64,000 bases of DNA from Aggregatilineales bacterium (GTDB lineage: Bacteria; Chloroflexota; Anaerolineae; Aggregatilineales; Phototrophicaceae): assembly GCA_030834905.1 (NCBI GenBank), contig JAUQWZ010000006.1, forward strand, positions 248,001-312,000, given 5' to 3'. A program made the translations under genes and the position numbers. The notes under the pieces are model-generated. The model was not told the origin of the DNA. It saw only the letters and a program-made list of their open reading frames with translations, and did no database searches. This document shows, piece after piece, positions 26,836 through 36,100 of this stretch; the first letter of the stretch is position 1; the number at the start of each line of letters is the position of its first letter.

Positions 26836-28782
26836 ATGATGGGAATGGACGGCGGTCGCCGACTGTTAGAAGGTGAAACCCAGCAGGCGCAGAATGTCAG
26901 CCAGACCTTGCGCCGCTTTGCTCAGTACTTCAGGAAGTTCTGGCTCGGAATGGCGATCTCCATCGTCCTGATCGTCGCCAGCACCTGGACACAGGTCTAT
27001 ACGCCCGAACTGATCGGGCAGGCGGTGGACTGCTACCTGTTCCCACAACCTGCCACCGCGGTTGGCGGCTCGAACTGCTGGTATGACTCTGCCATGCAGA
27101 CCGCCATTCAGGGAAACACGCTCGATCAGATCACCACTGAGGCGAAGCTTGCCGGGCTGGGCACTATCGTGCTGCTGCTGGTGGGCATCTTCGTCGCCGG
27201 TTCAGTCGTCAGCGGCTTGGCATTTTACACCATGAATCTCAGCGGGCAGATGGTGCTGCGAAAGCTGCGCCAGGACCTGTTCCGCAAGATGCAAGCGCTG
27301 TCGATTGGCTATTACGCCGAAAACGAAGCCGGCAATATCATGAGCCGCGTGACCAGCGATACCGACACCATTCAGCAGGTATTCAGCTTCGCGCTGCTGC
27401 AGGTGTTCAGCGGCTTTCTGCTGATGATCTGGATTGCCTACAACATGCTGACCACCAATATCCCTTACGGACTGCTGACGCTGTCGCTGGTGCCGGTGAT
27501 GTTTGTAGCAACGATCTACCTGTCCAATGAGGCGCGCAAGGCGTTCCGCCGCAGCCGTCAGGAGATGGGCAGCGTCAACGCCGATCTGCAGGAGGGCATT
27601 GCTGGCGTCCGCGAGGTGCAGGCGTTCAGCCGCGAAGACGAGAATATCGAGAACTTCCGCCGCACCAACGCCGCCAACCGCGATGCCAACGTCCGCGCCG
27701 CCACATTCACCAGCGCCCTGAACCCGGTGCTGGAAGCGCTGGGGTACGTCGGCATCGGCATTGTCGTAGTCGTCGGCGGGCTGTCGGTGCTGCGCGCCGA
27801 GCCGCTGCTGGGAACTGCTGTTATCTCGCTAGGAACGGTGTTCACCTTCATGCAGTACGCCCAGCGCTTTAACCAGCCGGTCACGCAGATCGCGCTGCTG
27901 TGGACAAACATCCAGAATGCCATCGCCGGTGGCGAGCGCATCTTTGGCTTGCTCGATACGCCAGTGGATATTCAGGACAAGCCGGGCGCAGTCCAGATGC
28001 CAGAGATCAGCGGCAAGGTGGAGTTTGACAGCGCCCAGGCGAGCTACAAGTCCGATCAGCCGGTGCTGAAGGGCGTCAGCTTTACGGCTGAACCCGGACA
28101 GACGATTGCGATTGTCGGTCCAACCGGCGCGGGCAAGACGACGATCATCAACCTGATCCCGCGTTTCTACGACGTGACCGGCGGCTCAGTCAAAATTGAC
28201 GGCTATGATGTGCGCGACGTGACGCTCGACAGCCTGCGCTCGCAGATCGGCATCGTGCTTCAGGACACCTTCCTGTTCAGCGATACCGTCATGAACAACA
28301 TTCGCTTTGGTCGCCTCGACGCGACCGACGACGAGATCATGGCGGCGGCAAAGCTGGTGGCGGCGGACAGCTTCATCGAGCGTCTGCCTGAAGGCTACCA
28401 GACCGTGCTGGGCGAGCGCGGTTCCGGCTTGAGCCAGGGACAGCGCCAGTTGATCGCTATCGCCCGCGTCGCCCTGTCCGACCCGCGCATCCTGATTCTA
28501 GACGAAGCCACATCGAGCGTCGATACCCGCACCGAGCGCATCATCCAGAAGGCGTTCGAGCATCTTCTCGAAGGACGCACCAGCTTCGTCATCGCCCACC
28601 GCCTGAGCACGATTCGCAACGCCGACCTGGTGCTGATGCTGCGCGACGGCGAAATCATCGAGCGCGGCACCCATCACCAGCTTCTGGAACAGCGCGGCGC
28701 GTACTACGAACTGTACATGAGCCAGTTCCGCTATCAGGACGAAGCGGAGACTGCCCCCACGCCGCAGCCCAACGCCAGCTAG
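26836..28782 (+). CDS. ABC exporter half-transporter, catalytic-site subunit
   Basis: The 648-residue partner of the preceding ABC protein. Membrane domain about 30-350, then an ATPase domain with Walker A GPTGAGKTT, a complete Walker B (ILILDEAT) and switch His (VIAHRL). Its signature is LSQGQRQL instead of LSGGQ, so one of the two composite ATP sites in the dimer is expected to be degenerate and the other fully active. An extra Cys-containing loop lies near residues 65-85. It is translated from the same message as marR. Confidence 0.92.
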   Translation: MMGMDGGRRLLEGETQQAQNVSQTLRRFAQYFRKFWLGMAISIVLIVASTWTQVYTPELIGQAVDCYLFPQPATAVGGSNCWYDSAMQTAIQGNTLDQITTEAKLAGLGTIVLLLVGIFVAGSVVSGLAFYTMNLSGQMVLRKLRQDLFRKMQALSIGYYAENEAGNIMSRVTSDTDTIQQVFSFALLQVFSGFLLMIWIAYNMLTTNIPYGLLTLSLVPVMFVATIYLSNEARKAFRRSRQEMGSVNADLQEGIAGVREVQAFSREDENIENFRRTNAANRDANVRAATFTSALNPVLEALGYVGIGIVVVVGGLSVLRAEPLLGTAVISLGTVFTFMQYAQRFNQPVTQIALLWTNIQNAIAGGERIFGLLDTPVDIQDKPGAVQMPEISGKVEFDSAQASYKSDQPVLKGVSFTAEPGQTIAIVGPTGAGKTTIINLIPRFYDVTGGSVKIDGYDVRDVTLDSLRSQIGIVLQDTFLFSDTVMNNIRFGRLDATDDEIMAAAKLVAADSFIERLPEGYQTVLGERGSGLSQGQRQLIAIARVALSDPRILILDEATSSVDTRTERIIQKAFEHLLEGRTSFVIAHRLSTIRNADLVLMLRDGEIIERGTHHQLLEQRGAYYELYMSQFRYQDEAETAPTPQPNAS

Positions 28783-28806
28783 AACCAGACACCCACATTT
28801 CTGTAG

Positions 28807-28827
28807 GGGCGAGCCGATGGCTCGCCC
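28807..28827. repeat. Palindrome after the ABC exporter operon
   Basis: GGGCGAGCC (28807-28815) and GGCTCGCCC (28819-28827) flank GAT, followed by TTT. This member of the GTAGGGGCG palindrome family may end the exporter transcript. Confidence 0.6.
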
Positions 28828-28888
28828 TTTCCTATACGACGCCCTGACACACCTCATTTTTTGGTGGCGCTGTCTTAACCAAACTTTA

Positions 28889-28916
28889 TTGACTCTTCCC
28901 TAAATAAGCCTACAAT
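28889..28916 (+). promoter_or_regulatory. Promoter of the kamA-like operon
   Basis: -35 TTGACT (28889-28894), 16-base spacer, -10 TACAAT (28911-28916). Transcription would begin near 28923, about 50 bases before the start codon. Confidence 0.6.
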
Positions 28917-28931
28917 AAATACTATAGATAT

Positions 28932-28953
28932 GAAGCCGATTCCGGCTTCTTTT
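28932..28953 (+). terminator. Hairpin with T-run in the kamA-like leader
   Basis: GAAGCCG/CGGCTTC arms with an ATTC loop are followed directly by TTTT, giving an intrinsic-terminator shape between the predicted transcription start and the ribosome site (AGGAG, 28961-28965). It may be an attenuator of the kamA-like operon or a terminator for the upstream exporter operon. Confidence 0.5.
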
Positions 28954-28973
28954 GCTGTTCAGGAGTTGGACAT

Positions 28974-30440
28974 ATGTCCTTGCAGGATGAGGCGGCAAAG
29001 GAGCCGCCTGAGCCTCCCAGTAGACCTGTGATTGAGAAAAAGACCAACGCCGCCAACACTCCCCGCCCCGGCTGGGAACATATCCCAGATGCCGACTGGG
29101 ATAATTGGCGCTGGCAGCTTGCTCACCGCCTTAATTCTTACGAAGAACTCTCCCGCTTCATTCGCCTCACACCTGAAGAAATCGACGGTCTGACCGCTGA
29201 CAACGTCTTTCGGATCGACATCACGCCGTACTTCGCCAGCCTGATCGATCCGGATGATCCAAACTGCCCGATCCGGCGGCAGGTTATCCCACTGGGGCGC
29301 GAGTTGAAGGCGTTTGACGGCATGATGGAAGACAGCCTCGCCGAAGACCGCGATAGTCCGGTGCCCGGTCTTGTCCACCGCTACCCTGACCGCGTGCTAA
29401 TGCTGCTAACCACTCAGTGCGCCAGCTACTGCCGCTACTGCACCCGCAGCCGCATCGTCGGCAACCCGGCGGTCACCTTCAGCAAGGCGGAGTTCGATCA
29501 GCAGATCGACTATCTGCGCCGGACGCCGCAGGTGCGCGACGTGCTGCTCAGCGGCGGCGACCCGCTGACGATTGCGCCGCGAACGCTGGAATATGTCATC
29601 GCCAGCCTGCGGGCAATTGAACACATCGAGATCATCCGCATTGGCACGCGCGTGCCGGTCTTTCTGCCGCAGCGCATCACCGACGAATTCTGCCAGATGA
29701 TCCGCCAGTATCATCCGATCTGGATGAACGTCCACATCAACCATCCCAATGAGATCACGCCGGAACTGAGCCGCGCGCTGGCAAAGCTGGCGGACGCCGG
29801 AATCCCGCTTGGCAACCAGAGCGTGCTGCTGGCGGGTATCAACGACAGCGTCAACATTCAGCGCGAGCTGGTGCATAAGCTGGTGCGCAACCGCGTGCGC
29901 CCGTACTATCTCTACCAGTGCGATCTGGTCGAAGGCGCGGGACACTTCCGCACCACCATCGCCAAAGGCATCGAGATCATCGAAGGGCTGCGCGGGCATA
30001 CCAGCGGCTACGCCGTCCCGACCTACGTGGTCGATGCGCCCGGCGGCGGCGGCAAGATTCCGGTCATGCCGCAGTACCTGATCAGCCAGGCACCGGGCAA
30101 AGTCGTCCTGCGCAATTATGAAGGCTATATCACCACCTATACCGAGCCGGAAGACTATGACCCGCACATGATTGACCATCTGGATCGGCAGGCGCAGGTG
30201 CGGCAGGAACCCGGTCAGGGCGGCGTAAGCGCCCTGCTGCGCGGTGACGACATGGCGATCAAGCCGGACGGCTTTGACGACACCCACCAGCGCGCCACCG
30301 CGCAGCAGCGGCTGAACGACCGCGAGCACAAGCGGAAGCCATACGGCATCGGGAACGGCGACAGCGCCGATGCCACAGCGCCCGATCCTTTTCCCAACAA
30401 GCATCCCAGCAACGGTAAAGGCAGCCAAAAATGCGAGTAG
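28974..30440 (+). CDS. kamA: Lysine 2,3-aminomutase-like radical SAM enzyme
   Basis: A 488-residue KamA-family enzyme, expected to move the alpha-amino group of lysine to the beta carbon using SAM, a 4Fe-4S cluster and PLP. The cluster motif is CASYCRYCTRSR (near residue 145) and the PLP lysine is in DAPGGGGK. The Asp in YQCDLVEG and the Asp in VVDAPGGGG match the two acids that hold the lysine side chain in the clostridial enzyme, which favours lysine over glutamate. About 65 polar residues extend beyond the usual C-terminus. It overlaps the next gene (ATP-grasp ligase) by 10 bases. Confidence 0.9.
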   Translation: MSLQDEAAKEPPEPPSRPVIEKKTNAANTPRPGWEHIPDADWDNWRWQLAHRLNSYEELSRFIRLTPEEIDGLTADNVFRIDITPYFASLIDPDDPNCPIRRQVIPLGRELKAFDGMMEDSLAEDRDSPVPGLVHRYPDRVLMLLTTQCASYCRYCTRSRIVGNPAVTFSKAEFDQQIDYLRRTPQVRDVLLSGGDPLTIAPRTLEYVIASLRAIEHIEIIRIGTRVPVFLPQRITDEFCQMIRQYHPIWMNVHINHPNEITPELSRALAKLADAGIPLGNQSVLLAGINDSVNIQRELVHKLVRNRVRPYYLYQCDLVEGAGHFRTTIAKGIEIIEGLRGHTSGYAVPTYVVDAPGGGGKIPVMPQYLISQAPGKVVLRNYEGYITTYTEPEDYDPHMIDHLDRQAQVRQEPGQGGVSALLRGDDMAIKPDGFDDTHQRATAQQRLNDREHKRKPYGIGNGDSADATAPDPFPNKHPSNGKGSQKCE

Positions 30441-31528
30441 CGGTACTTGCCAACCTAAAGAAAAACGCGCCGCGCTGGGACGGAATGCCCGCCGAGCAGT
30501 GGGACGACCTGGACGGCGAAAAAACTGTCAACGCCATCGTCGAGGCGCTGCGCGGCGGCGGTCATGAGGTCGCCTTCTTGGAAGCGAGCATCTGGTCGCC
30601 CCATAATCTGGTCGAACGGCTGGACGACTACAAGCCGGACATCTGCTTCAATATTGCCGAAAGCCACTTCGGCGACGGACGCGAATCGCAGATTCCGGCG
30701 CTGCTGGAAATGCTGCGGATTCCGTATACTGGCAGCAAAGTGCTGGCGCTGGCGCTGGCGCTCGATAAGCCGATGACCAAGCGCATCCTGCATTATCACG
30801 ACCTGCCAACGCCTGAATTTCAGGTGTTCGAGGACGCCGCCGAGCCGATTGACGACGATTTGGTGAATGAGTCAGGCGAACTGCTTTTTCCAATGTTCGT
30901 CAAACCCAGCCGCGAAGGAACCAGCATCGGCGTCACCGTCGAAAGCATCGTTCACACGGTCGCGCAGCTTCGGGCACAGGTCGCGGCGCAGCTCCGGCGC
31001 TACAACCAGCCGATCCTCGCTGAACACTATATCAGCGGGCGCGAGGTAACCGTCGGAATGCTCGGCAACCTGAAGCCAAACGAAGCCCGCAAGTTGAGCG
31101 ACCGCGTTGCCGACCACATTCTGCCGGAAACACTGACCTTCCTGCCCGTCCTCGAAATGGACACTACCGCCTATGCCCACACCGAAGCCGACGTGTATAC
31201 CAGTTGGATGAAAACGGAATTGGGTCCTGAGGAGTACAAATATACCTGCCCGGCGCCGATCAGCGAGGAACTGGCGCACCGCCTGAAGCTGCTGGCGGGC
31301 GCGGTCTTCCGCGTCACCGGCTGCAAGGACGTGTCGCGCGTCGATTTCCGCCTGGATGCCAACCAGAACTTCAAGCCCTACATCCTCGAAATTAACCCGC
31401 TACCGGGGCTGAGTCCGGGCTTCAGCGATTTGTGCCTGCAAGCCGAAGCCGCCGGTATGACCTATACCGAGCTGATCAACGCTATTCTGATGCACGCCGC
31501 GCGGCGCTATGGGATAGCGAACGATTGA
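30431..31528 (+). CDS. D-Ala-D-Ala ligase-like ATP-grasp protein
   Basis: A 365-residue ATP-grasp ligase. The C-terminal half carries MFVKPSREGTSIGVT (nucleotide lid), HYISGREVTVG, and the metal-binding strand SRVDFRLD followed by EINPLPGLSP, the signature of D-alanine-D-alanine ligases. The N-terminal ~110 residues diverge from standard Ddl. It overlaps the kamA-like gene by 10 bases, so the two enzymes are made together. It is more likely to couple a beta-amino acid such as beta-lysine to another compound than to serve in cell-wall synthesis; that is inference from context. Confidence 0.85.
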   Translation: MRVAVLANLKKNAPRWDGMPAEQWDDLDGEKTVNAIVEALRGGGHEVAFLEASIWSPHNLVERLDDYKPDICFNIAESHFGDGRESQIPALLEMLRIPYTGSKVLALALALDKPMTKRILHYHDLPTPEFQVFEDAAEPIDDDLVNESGELLFPMFVKPSREGTSIGVTVESIVHTVAQLRAQVAAQLRRYNQPILAEHYISGREVTVGMLGNLKPNEARKLSDRVADHILPETLTFLPVLEMDTTAYAHTEADVYTSWMKTELGPEEYKYTCPAPISEELAHRLKLLAGAVFRVTGCKDVSRVDFRLDANQNFKPYILEINPLPGLSPGFSDLCLQAEAAGMTYTELINAILMHAARRYGIAND

Positions 31529-31605
31529 TTTGAACCGCAGTGCGCGGCAGGCATGACACAAGATATGTCCCGAGTTTTCCAGAAACCGTCGTGAGTGGAA
31601 GCGGA

Positions 31606-33150
31606 TTACCGTCCGTAGCAGGCGAGGCGAAAGCCGATGCTGCCGTAGTGGTATTCCGGGCTGAGCACGTAGTGGAAATCGTTCTGCACGCGCTCGCTGG
31701 CGCTGATGTACGAGCCGCCCTGCACCGCCCGCGATCCGTTGGTTGAAATATCACAGTCGTCATAGTTGCCGTTCAGGCACCATTCCCAGACGTTACCCGC
31801 CATGTCATAAGCGCCAAAGAGGCTGACGCCTTTGTCATAGCGCATCACCGCCGTGGACTGGCGGATCTTGCTTTCGCGGGTATTGCAGCGGTTCGGGTCG
31901 AAGTCGTTTCCCCACGGGTAAAGGCGGTTGTCACTGCCTTTGGCGGCGCGCTGCCACTGCTGGCGGGTCGGCAGGGTAATCCGCACGCCGATCTTGCTGC
32001 TCAACCAGTTGCAGAACGCCATCGCTTCGTACCAGGTCACGTTTTCTCGCGGACGCTCGTCGCCGGTGAACTGCGACGGAACCGGCTCCAGGTTTTCCAT
32101 TCGCCAGGCGCGCGCAAATGACGAGAACTCCCACCACTTGGGATTGCCAAACCCTTTCGGGTCGTCCAGGAACAACCGGTACTGCGCGTTGGTCACGGGG
32201 TACTTGCTGATGTAGAAGCCATCCACATGCAGCGTGTCGTGGGTGCTGTGTCCATTCTTGCCGTTGATGACGTGCAGCGTTCCGGCGGGCACTTCGCACC
32301 ATTCCAGCAGCGGGATTTTCTGGCGCAGCGGCTGATCGATGGCAATCGCGCCCTTAGAGGCGGCAGCCACCTGCTCGCTGGCGCAGATCTCGGCGATATT
32401 ATCCGGGTCATAGCTGGGAAAATGCTGGCGAAACACCATGAAGGCGTCGCAGCCCAGCTTGCGCGTGCGGCGGCGCTTGACCAGTTCGGCAATATAGTTG
32501 TACTCGCGCTCCATGTCGCGCTGCTTCGACTGCCATTCAAGGTGCGCCTGCGCCTCGTGCAGCATCGCCTCAATGTCGATAAAGCGCGGGCGCAAGCCGA
32601 GCGCAATCGCCCGTTCCAGCATAAAGACGGCATCGTCAAAGCGTCCGGCTTCCATCGCGTCCGCCGCCAAGCCGATGATCGCCGTCGGGTCGGACGGCAG
32701 CGCCATTGGCTGGCTGCCCGCCGGTGGTTTCTGGCGCGGTGTCGGACGCGCAGGTTCAGGCTTGCTGGCTGTGGAGCGCTCGGCAAGATGGATAGCATTG
32801 AGTAGCGTGCCGACGCCGTCGCCGGTCAGCCCGGCGCTCAAATCGGCGTAGTGAAAATCGCGCAGGTCATCCGGAATTTCACAGTCGTTCTGGATGAGGA
32901 CGGGGAAGATATGCTTGCCCTTCTGCCGCGCCAGGTCGAATTCCTGTCGGCAGTATTTCGACTCAATGGAGTCGGGCGACAGCAGATAGACGAAGCCTTC
33001 GCACCAGTCCAGCCGCCGCATGATCTCTTCCCACCAGTTCTGACCGGCATACAGGCGGTTATCCAGCCAGAAATCGTGGATGCTGAGGAAGTTCGCAATC
33101 TGGACACAGTAGGGTTTATCAACCCTGGCATAGCTTACGAAAAGGCGCAT
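31606..33150 (-). CDS. TIR protein with FGE/C-type-lectin-like domain
   Basis: A 514-residue protein. Residues 1-125 are a TIR domain: RLFVSYARVD at the start and LSPDSIESKYCRQE, where Glu70 matches the NADase catalytic Glu. A Pro-rich linker (about 130-155) and helical, TPR-like region (155-250) follow. Residues about 270-514 have the FGE-sulfatase/SUMF1 fold (ISKYPVTNAQYRLFL, GNVWEWC, GSIGFRLA). Aligned to human SUMF1, both catalytic Cys are replaced (Ser483, Val488), so it is probably a binding domain. It starts 3 bases after the TIR-NACHT gene with GGGGGAA as ribosome site. A role as partner or sensor in that system is inferred. Confidence 0.88.
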   Translation of the reverse strand: MRLFVSYARVDKPYCVQIANFLSIHDFWLDNRLYAGQNWWEEIMRRLDWCEGFVYLLSPDSIESKYCRQEFDLARQKGKHIFPVLIQNDCEIPDDLRDFHYADLSAGLTGDGVGTLLNAIHLAERSTASKPEPARPTPRQKPPAGSQPMALPSDPTAIIGLAADAMEAGRFDDAVFMLERAIALGLRPRFIDIEAMLHEAQAHLEWQSKQRDMEREYNYIAELVKRRRTRKLGCDAFMVFRQHFPSYDPDNIAEICASEQVAAASKGAIAIDQPLRQKIPLLEWCEVPAGTLHVINGKNGHSTHDTLHVDGFYISKYPVTNAQYRLFLDDPKGFGNPKWWEFSSFARAWRMENLEPVPSQFTGDERPRENVTWYEAMAFCNWLSSKIGVRITLPTRQQWQRAAKGSDNRLYPWGNDFDPNRCNTRESKIRQSTAVMRYDKGVSLFGAYDMAGNVWEWCLNGNYDDCDISTNGSRAVQGGSYISASERVQNDFHYVLSPEYHYGSIGFRLACYGR

Positions 33151-33153
33151 GGT

Positions 33154-36100
33154 TTATTCCCCCACGTATGTCAACGAAGACCCATTGCGCCAACGTTCGA
33201 CAGCGGCGGTCGCTTCGGGAACCCCGATGCTTTCCAGAGCGTCCGCGACCACGTCGCAGAGACGACGATCCTCCCACGAGGGACCGCTCGAGTCGGTCAG
33301 CTTTGCAACTAATGGGGCAACTGCGGCGGGATCACCGATCTTGCCGAGCGCTTCGACTGCTGCCCAGCGGACGTGCCCATCGGTGTCCTGAAGTGCATTG
33401 ATGAGTTCGGGAACAGCGCCGACGTTTCCAATCGCGCCAAGCGCCTCGGCGGCGGCGCGGCGGACAAAACCATCGTCATCTTCAAGCGCCTGAAGCAAGC
33501 CGGGGACAGCCGTCGCGCTGGAGATCCGCCCCAGAGCTTCAGCCGCCGCTTCGCGGATCGCCGTATGCGAGTCATGCAGCGCTTCCAGCAGCGCCGGAGT
33601 CACGTGGCTGTCGCCAATTTCGATCAGCGCCCGCACCACCGACAGCCGTACCATCCACTGCCGGTCATGCAGCGCTTCCAGCAGCATCGGCACTGCCGTA
33701 TCGTCCTTGATCCATGCCAGCGTCTCAACTACCGCCCAGCGCACGAATTCATCCTTGTCTTCGAGCGCCGCCGCCAGCCGGTTGACAACCAGAGGATTGT
33801 CCAAGCCGCGCAGGGCTTTCGCCTGTTCGCGCAGCGTCTTGGCGGCACGTTCGCGCGCGCCCCAGGTGGGGTCGCGCAGCGCTTCCAGCAGATGGTCGAG
33901 CGCTTCCCAACTGTTGTCAGGCGGTGGTTCCGGTACGACCTCGGTCACCGTCTCGGCGTCAACAGGTTCACCGCGCCAGCGCGCCAGTGCCGCCGCCGCT
34001 TCCGGCGCGTCAATCTGCTCCAGCACCGACGCCGCCAGCTCGGCGATGGTCGTATTCTCGCGAGCCAGCACCGCTTCGTCCTGAAGCATCCGTTCCAGAT
34101 CGGGAATCACGTCGGCATCCGCAATCTTGCCCAGCGCTTCGACGGCACGCCCGCGCACGTCGGAATTTTCGTGCTTCAGCGCCACCCGCAAGCCGGGAAC
34201 AGCTGCCGCGCCCGCCCGCCCCAGCGCGGCGGCAGCGGCATCGCCCACCAGAAACTCGGGATCGCGCAGAGCGTACAGGAACGCCTTGAGTACCTGAGGT
34301 TCGGTTCTGCCTTCAATAGCGTGGACAACCGCCCAGCGCACCTGCGGGTCTTCGTCCTTCAGCCGCTTGAGGATCGCCGGAAGCACATAGCTCTGGGTGA
34401 AGGTGCTCAACCGCTTGACGGCGTCGGCGCGCACTTTCCAGTCTGGATGCGCCAGCAGCCTGACCAGCTTCTGGGCATAGGAGCGAGTCTTGTCTTCCGG
34501 GGGAACCACGATGCCGTCATCGCCCGAAATTGGCAGCCCTTTCTGCCAGGCTTCGAGCGCCGCAATGGCTGGTTTGGTGCCGATCTGCCGCAGCCCTTCG
34601 GCGGCAAGGTGACAGATCGGGCGTTCCTCAAAACGGGCGCGCCCCGTATCCTGAAGCATTTCGATCAGGCGGGGAACGGCTTTCGCGCCGCCCACTTTTG
34701 GCAGCGCCAGCGCGGCAGCGCTCCGCAGTTCGGCGTTTTCATCGTGTGAAAGCTCCAGCAGCGCCGCGAGCGCGTTTACGTCGCCAATGCGCCCAAACAC
34801 CTCGGCAATAGCGCGGCGCACTTCAACCCGATCATCGTCCAGAACGTCGATGAGTCCGGGAATGGCGGCGGCTTTGAACGTCACCATCGTATCGGCGGCA
34901 GCCTTGCGCACCCGCCAGTCGTCGTCGCGCAGCGCATCCAGCAGCGGGGGAATGGCGGCGCTGTCAGACATCGAGCGCAGCGCCACCGCAGCTTCGCGGC
35001 GCACCAGCGCGTCCGGGTCTTGCAGGAGTTCGACCAAGCCGGGCGTCGCGGCGGCGTCGCCAATTTCGCCCAGCGCCCACGCCGCGCCCCGTCGGCGCAG
35101 CCAGTGGTCGTCGGTCAGCACCGACAGCAGCAGCGGAACAGCGTCCACACCCACGCGGCGCAGCGATGCGGCGATCCGTTCATCCATGTTCCAGTCCCAG
35201 TCGCGCAGGGACGTGAGTAAATCGGATGGCAGCGGCACGCCGCTGTCAGCCAGCATTCGGGCAGCGTTCTGCCGCGCCAGCCAGGAACCGGTGCGCATCA
35301 TTTCCAGCAGGAACGGGACAATTGTCTTGCGTCCGATTGACTTCAGATACTTGGCAGCCGCCACCCGACCGTCCTGCGCCAAACCCTGGGCAAAACTGGT
35401 CAGGCTGATGTTGACGCTGTCGTAGACCGGCGCGGACACGCGCACGCCGCTGGCAATGGCTTCGCCAGCCAGGAAGGGGTCAATTTCGGCAACGTCGCGG
35501 ATCAGCGCGTCCGGGTTGGGGGCGATGCCCGCCATCATGACGACGACCTGATCCCAGCGTCCGGCGAGCCGTTCACCCGATGGGTCAAATTGGGGCGTGC
35601 GCAGGCGGGTGATCAGGTCGATACGGTTCAAGCCAACAGCGGCGAAATATTCCTGAAGCAGCTTGTAGACAAAGCTGACGCGCCCGCCGCGTACATCCAG
35701 CAGCCCGGCGTGCGCCCCCGCCTGAATAAAGCGTTCGTCGCCCAGCAGCGCGGCGGCTTCGTCATGGCTGATCGAGGTCGGCTGGTCGCTGTCGAGCATC
35801 CCCAGCGCCAGCGCCGAATACGAGGATTCCATGACCTTGAACGGCAGCCACATCGGCATCTGCGCCATGCGCTTCCAGACCCAGTGAGCAGCCAGCAGGC
35901 GCTTGAACAACGCGCCGGCACTGCGGGGCAGGTCGCTGTGGGCAGCGCTGCGATACAGAAAGATCAAGCCCATCAGGCAGGCGGGACGCCGCGCAAGCTG
36001 CGCCAGTGAGTAGGCGTGTTCGCGTTCTTCCTTGCTTCGGGGGAACAACTGCGCCAGCAGCGGCGAGGCGTTGTCCACGTAAGCGACGACGAAGCGCTCG

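Noticed and set aside
30431..31528. Cell-wall D-alanine-D-alanine ligase (ddl)
   Set aside because: The fold matches, but the overlap with a kamA-like gene and the divergent N-terminus make a dedicated biosynthetic ligase more likely; no mur or other wall genes are adjacent.
31606..32343. Functional formylglycine-generating enzyme (sulfatase maturation)
   Set aside because: Both catalytic Cys positions are replaced and no sulfatase gene is nearby.
33373..34749. A 458-codon open frame on the plus strand
   Set aside because: It is the antisense of the HEAT-repeat coding region; periodic codons produce an apparent repeat protein on the other strand.
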